A DNA stretch of 17,199 bases from Flavobacteriaceae bacterium UBA5544 (GTDB lineage: Bacteria; Bacteroidota; Bacteroidia; Flavobacteriales; Flavobacteriaceae): the NCBI GenBank assembly GCA_002426755.1, contig DINI01000010.1, positions 1-17,199 on the forward strand, read 5' to 3'. The stretch's first letter is position 1. The number at the start of each line of letters is the position of its first letter. Below are positions 14,343 through 17,199 of this stretch, piece by piece. Both the position numbers and the translations under genes were made by a program. Under the pieces are notes generated by a model, which saw only the letters and a list, made by a program, of their open reading frames with translations, did no database searches and had not been told where the DNA came from.

Positions 14343-15083
14343 ATGAAGATTATGAAATATCCATTTTGGATTTTATATCGCATTTGGTTTTATATTTTGA
14401 TTGCGACACCCATTATTGTGATGTTGCCGATACTTTTAATCTCTATTCTAAAGGAAGAGTGGTATCCAATGTTTTTTAAGCTTGCTCGTTTTTGGGCAGC
14501 TTTTATTTTAGTGGGCATGGGATTTAGATGGACCATTGAGCGTCAGCAAATTCCTGAAAAGAATAAAAGCTATATGTTCATTGCCAACCACACGTCTATG
14601 GCTGATATCATGTTGATGTTGGTGAGTGTCAAAAACCCTTTTGTCTTTGTTGGGAAAGCCGAATTGGCAAAAATTCCTTTGTTTGGATTTTTCTATAAGC
14701 GCACCTGTATTCTTGTGGATAGAACTTCTGAAAAAAGCAGAAAAGGTGTGTTTTTAAGGGCCCAAAAACGATTAAAGCAAGGTGTAAGTATCTGTATTTT
14801 TCCTGAAGGTGGCGTGCCAGAAGAACATATTGAGTTGGATGAATTTAAGGATGGTGCATTCCGTTTGGCCATCAATCACCAGATACCTGTGGTGCCTTTA
14901 ACTTTTGGGGACAATAAAGAACGGTTATCTTACACATTCTTTAGTGGTGGACCTGGAAGAATGCGTGTGAAAATCCACAAATTTATTCCAACCGCAACAC
15001 TGACAATTGCCGATACAAAAAACTTGAATGAAGAGGCAAGACAAATTATTTTGAATCAATTAACAGAGTTTCGTAAAAACTGA
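14343..15083 (+). CDS. 1-acyl-sn-glycerol-3-phosphate acyltransferase family (PlsC-like)
   Basis: Probably transfers an acyl chain to lysophosphatidic acid in phospholipid synthesis at the inner membrane. With the ATG at 14343 the protein has 246 residues. A hydrophobic N-terminal segment (roughly 8-35) anchors it. NHTSMAD (82-88) is the catalytic NHx4D box, VGKAELAKIPLFG (103-115) is the second block, FPEGGVPEE (153-161) stands for the usual FPEGTRS block, and VPLTFG (184-189) is the fourth. The GTRS to GGVP change in block three is notable, because the arginine there normally helps hold the phosphate. A related acceptor such as an amino-acid lipid cannot be excluded. The frame extends to a TTG at 14334, but that overlaps a promoter element. 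Confidence 0.9.
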   Translation: MKIMKYPFWILYRIWFYILIATPIIVMLPILLISILKEEWYPMFFKLARFWAAFILVGMGFRWTIERQQIPEKNKSYMFIANHTSMADIMLMLVSVKNPFVFVGKAELAKIPLFGFFYKRTCILVDRTSEKSRKGVFLRAQKRLKQGVSICIFPEGGVPEEHIELDEFKDGAFRLAINHQIPVVPLTFGDNKERLSYTFFSGGPGRMRVKIHKFIPTATLTIADTKNLNEEARQIILNQLTEFRKN

Positions 15084-15111
15084 AAAGCCGCTCTTGGCAC
15101 AGAGCAGCTTT
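15084..15111. terminator. Bidirectional terminator between the acyltransferase and barrel-protein genes
   Basis: AAAGC (15084-15088) pairs with GCTTT (15107-15111) and GCTCT (15090-15094) with AGAGC (15101-15105), with one C/A mismatch and a 6-base loop. It begins right after the acyltransferase stop. The minus strand has the better T run, so it may mainly serve the sigma/barrel operon. Confidence 0.65.
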
Positions 15112-15158
15112 CCGTCATCATTGCGAGTTTGCAATAACTATCTAACCAACTAAAAAAC

Positions 15159-16712
15159 CTAAAACTTATAACTTAATCCTGTATATACGCCAATAAAGTA
15201 AGGTTGAAAATCACCAGAACTATTATTGAATGTATTTATTTGGTATTTGAATGTAGGTTCCACATTCACTTTTATTTTTTCTGAAATATTATAATTGATG
15301 CCCAATCCAAAATTGGCACTATAGCTCAAATTATTGATGTTGTTCGCTTCACCTATCCGTGTTTGATTGCCATTTACTGTGGAATAAATCTCATTTTTAT
15401 CAACAATCAAGGTGCTAAAGCCACCGATAACATTGACACCTAATTTTTTATTAATGAGTGCATATTCCATTTCCAATGGCACTTCTATAAACCCGAAGCG
15501 CTGATTGATAGAGCCATTGGTTTTGGTATTGATGATTTCTGGAGTTATACTACTATTTAAACTTTCGGCACTTAAATAAGTCATGCTTTCAGCATTGTCA
15601 TCTACGCTTACATTTACAATTTTGCTTCTGGCACTACTCATGGAATCAATGCTTCTAAAGGCAATGACATTGTTGGTATTGTAGCCCATATCCACTTTGT
15701 TGATACCCGCTCGTATTTTAAGTCTATCATTAATGGCATAGCTGCCTCCAACACCATAACTCATGGTGACTTCGCCATCTTTGGTATTGTTTACAAATTG
15801 TTCATCAAGAGAGGAGCCTTTGCCCAGCGAATTGAAATAAACAGGCGCCACGTTTGGTGAAACGTTCCACCTGTTTAGTTTCTTTTCTTTTTCATCTTTT
15901 TCTTCCGTGCTATTAGCAAGCGCTATGGCCTCCTCAATGCTGTTCTCTGTTTTTTCTGTTTCTTTTTTCTCTTCAGAAAGGATGTCTTCCATCTTTTTAG
16001 AGGCATCGGTTACTGCTGAATCCGTATTGTTTTTTGAATCTTTGATGAGATTATCAACTCCCGATTGTTCTTTGTTCTGAATTACAGAATTTTGATCGGA
16101 CCTATTTTCATCGGACTTGTTTAAGTTTGCAAAAGCATCTCTTGTGCTGTTGGACCTATCCTTTTGAGATGGATTATTGATACGATTAAATGTTTCAGAG
16201 GCATTCTTTTGATTAGAATTTTCTCCAGAATTAGTTGCGACTTTAGTTTTATCCGAATTGGACCTATTTAGATTATTTGAGTTTATTTTCTCCTTTTCTG
16301 AATTGACATTTGTCTTACCTTCTGAATCCTCATTAAGTATTCCATCAGAGTAAGACTCTTCATTAGCTATTTTAGAAGAATTATCAGATTGATTATCTAT
16401 AACTTCTGAATTATTTGAATTTTGTTGTGTGGTACCTTCTTGCGTGTCAAACTGTTGTTTTTCAGTATCAACAATTTGATTATTTGTAGTTGAATCAACA
16501 TCATTAGACATAAATTTTATGCCAACGGTCAATAACAAAGCCAAAAGCGCAGCCACACCGCCAAGTTTCCACCAAATAGGAATTACTCTGCGTTTGCGTT
16601 TGTCTTTATGCAATCTGTCACGCACATTTGCCCAAACGTTGTCACTTGGAGTGGCCTCAAAATTTTTGAGCTTCTCCTGAAACAATCGGTCTATGTGTTT
16701 TTTGTCACTCAT
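15159..16712 (-). CDS. Putative trans-envelope anti-sigma-like protein: cytoplasmic N-terminus, TM helix, linker, outer-membrane beta-barrel
   Basis: A 517-residue protein with four zones. Residues 1-42 are charged and cytoplasmic (DRLFQEKLKNFEATPSDNVW), a pattern recurring before TM helices in sigma-linked Bacteroidota proteins. Residues 48-68 are a TM helix after the basic run KDKRKRR. Residues 70-280 are a low-complexity N/S/E/K/D linker with repeated NRSN, DRSN and NRSD tetrapeptides. Residues 281-517 resemble a small outer-membrane barrel (APVYFN, then YGVGGSYAINDRLKIRAGIN, FIEVPLEMEYAL) and end in aromatic YKF, the usual barrel-assembly signal. The start overlaps the sigma factor stop by one base (TAATG), so the two are coupled. 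The layout suggests one chain spanning both membranes to control the sigma factor. The barrel call is good; the anti-sigma role is inference. Confidence 0.8.
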   Translation of the reverse strand: MSDKKHIDRLFQEKLKNFEATPSDNVWANVRDRLHKDKRKRRVIPIWWKLGGVAALLALLLTVGIKFMSNDVDSTTNNQIVDTEKQQFDTQEGTTQQNSNNSEVIDNQSDNSSKIANEESYSDGILNEDSEGKTNVNSEKEKINSNNLNRSNSDKTKVATNSGENSNQKNASETFNRINNPSQKDRSNSTRDAFANLNKSDENRSDQNSVIQNKEQSGVDNLIKDSKNNTDSAVTDASKKMEDILSEEKKETEKTENSIEEAIALANSTEEKDEKEKKLNRWNVSPNVAPVYFNSLGKGSSLDEQFVNNTKDGEVTMSYGVGGSYAINDRLKIRAGINKVDMGYNTNNVIAFRSIDSMSSARSKIVNVSVDDNAESMTYLSAESLNSSITPEIINTKTNGSINQRFGFIEVPLEMEYALINKKLGVNVIGGFSTLIVDKNEIYSTVNGNQTRIGEANNINNLSYSANFGLGINYNISEKIKVNVEPTFKYQINTFNNSSGDFQPYFIGVYTGLSYKF

Positions 16713-17199
16713 TATAAGGTTTGCGAGTTTGGACTCGCTTTGTACTGTTCTATTTTTTCTTTTAATATCAAACGTGCTCTTGCCAAGTTTGATTTTGAGG
16801 TTCCGGTTGAAATGTCTAGCATTTCTGCAATTTCCTTATGCGAATAATCGTCCAATGCATACAGGTTGAAAACCAATCGATACCTATCTGGTAATTCTTG
16901 TATGATTTGAAGCAAATAATCGATTCCAATAGAATCATCATCGATTTCAACACTAACATCTTCAATTTGCTCTTCGCTAATGATGTCAAAAACACCAACA
17001 CTTCGGTAGCGCTGCAACGCTGTGTTGATGGTGACTCGCTTCATCCAACCTTCTAAAGAACCTTTACTTTTATATTGCTCTATTTTTTCAAAAATAGTCA
17101 CAAACGCATCTTGCAGATTATCTTCAGCTTCTGCACGATTTCTCGAATACTTCAAGCTAAGCGAAAACAACTTACTCGCGTAGAGTTTATATATTTGGC
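16712..17199 (-). CDS. ECF-type RNA polymerase sigma factor (N-terminal end outside window)
   Basis: Directs RNA polymerase to a specific promoter set, usually under envelope or stress control. The frame runs past a TTG at 17170 to the window edge with recognisable sigma residues (QIYKLYASKL), so that TTG is internal and the gene is cut by the window end. AEDNLQDAFVTIFEKI is region 2.2, GSLEGWMKRVTINTALQRYR is regions 2.3-2.4 contacting the -10 element, and LPDRYRLVFNLYALDDYSHK through EIAEMLDISTGTSKSNLARA is region 4 with its helix-turn-helix. About 160 residues are visible, close to full length. It shares a base with the downstream barrel protein, the likely regulator. Target promoters cannot be read here. 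Confidence 0.93.
   Translation of the reverse strand, partial: QIYKLYASKLFSLSLKYSRNRAEAEDNLQDAFVTIFEKIEQYKSKGSLEGWMKRVTINTALQRYRSVGVFDIISEEQIEDVSVEIDDDSIGIDYLLQIIQELPDRYRLVFNLYALDDYSHKEIAEMLDISTGTSKSNLARARLILKEKIEQYKASPNSQTL

Noticed and set aside
1..17199. CRISPR arrays, tRNA genes, insertion sequences
   Set aside because: No regularly spaced identical repeats, no cloverleaf-like segment and no transposase reading frame were seen on either strand.

Overview
The window looks like a chromosomal, mostly core region of a marine-type member of the Flavobacteriaceae (Bacteroidota). The evidence is the AT-rich DNA, the A-rich tracts in place of Shine-Dalgarno sequences, several TAnnTTTG promoter elements, and a protein set typical of that family: a DUF4292 lipoprotein, an HU-CCDC81/SPOR protein, and an ECF sigma factor beside an outer-membrane barrel protein. 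No phage, insertion sequence, tRNA, rRNA or CRISPR array was seen, and no gene-free stretch exceeds 300 bases.

Layout. Positions 1-1266 hold the end of the F1Fo ATP synthase cluster (atpA 3' end, atpG), closed by a strong terminator; atpD and atpC do not follow. Positions 1529-2656 hold two tandem paralogous lipoproteins of unknown function. Positions 2714-9244 form a co-directional envelope block: a Wzx/MATE-like flippase, dut, a sugar-phosphate nucleotidyltransferase, then three genes joined by 4-base ATGA overlaps (secreted TPR protein, DUF4292 lipoprotein, EnvC-like coiled-coil protein with a degenerate LytM domain). Convergent to these are an acyl-CoA thioesterase and an HU-TM-SPOR protein on the minus strand. 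dprA follows on the plus strand, then a very AT-rich orphan lipoprotein and trpS on the minus strand, an acyltransferase on the plus strand, and finally a minus-strand pair in which an ECF sigma factor (cut by the window end) overlaps by one base a protein that appears to cross both membranes.

Functional themes. Most of the window serves the cell envelope: glycan export and precursor synthesis, lipoprotein handling, peptidoglycan hydrolase control, septal glycan binding, phospholipid acylation, and envelope sensing. The most interesting systems are the sigma factor with its putative inner-to-outer-membrane partner, and the protein that may tether DNA to septal peptidoglycan. The tandem lipoproteins and the AT-rich lipoprotein are genuinely uncharacterised as far as I can tell.

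The non-coding DNA is also structured. It contains arrays with a 7-base period, a pair of homologous hairpins with one compensatory base-pair change before the nucleotidyltransferase, near-identical terminators on either side of the first tandem lipoprotein, and two copies of a short GAGCGsAGTCGA-type inverted repeat, one of them in the trpS leader.
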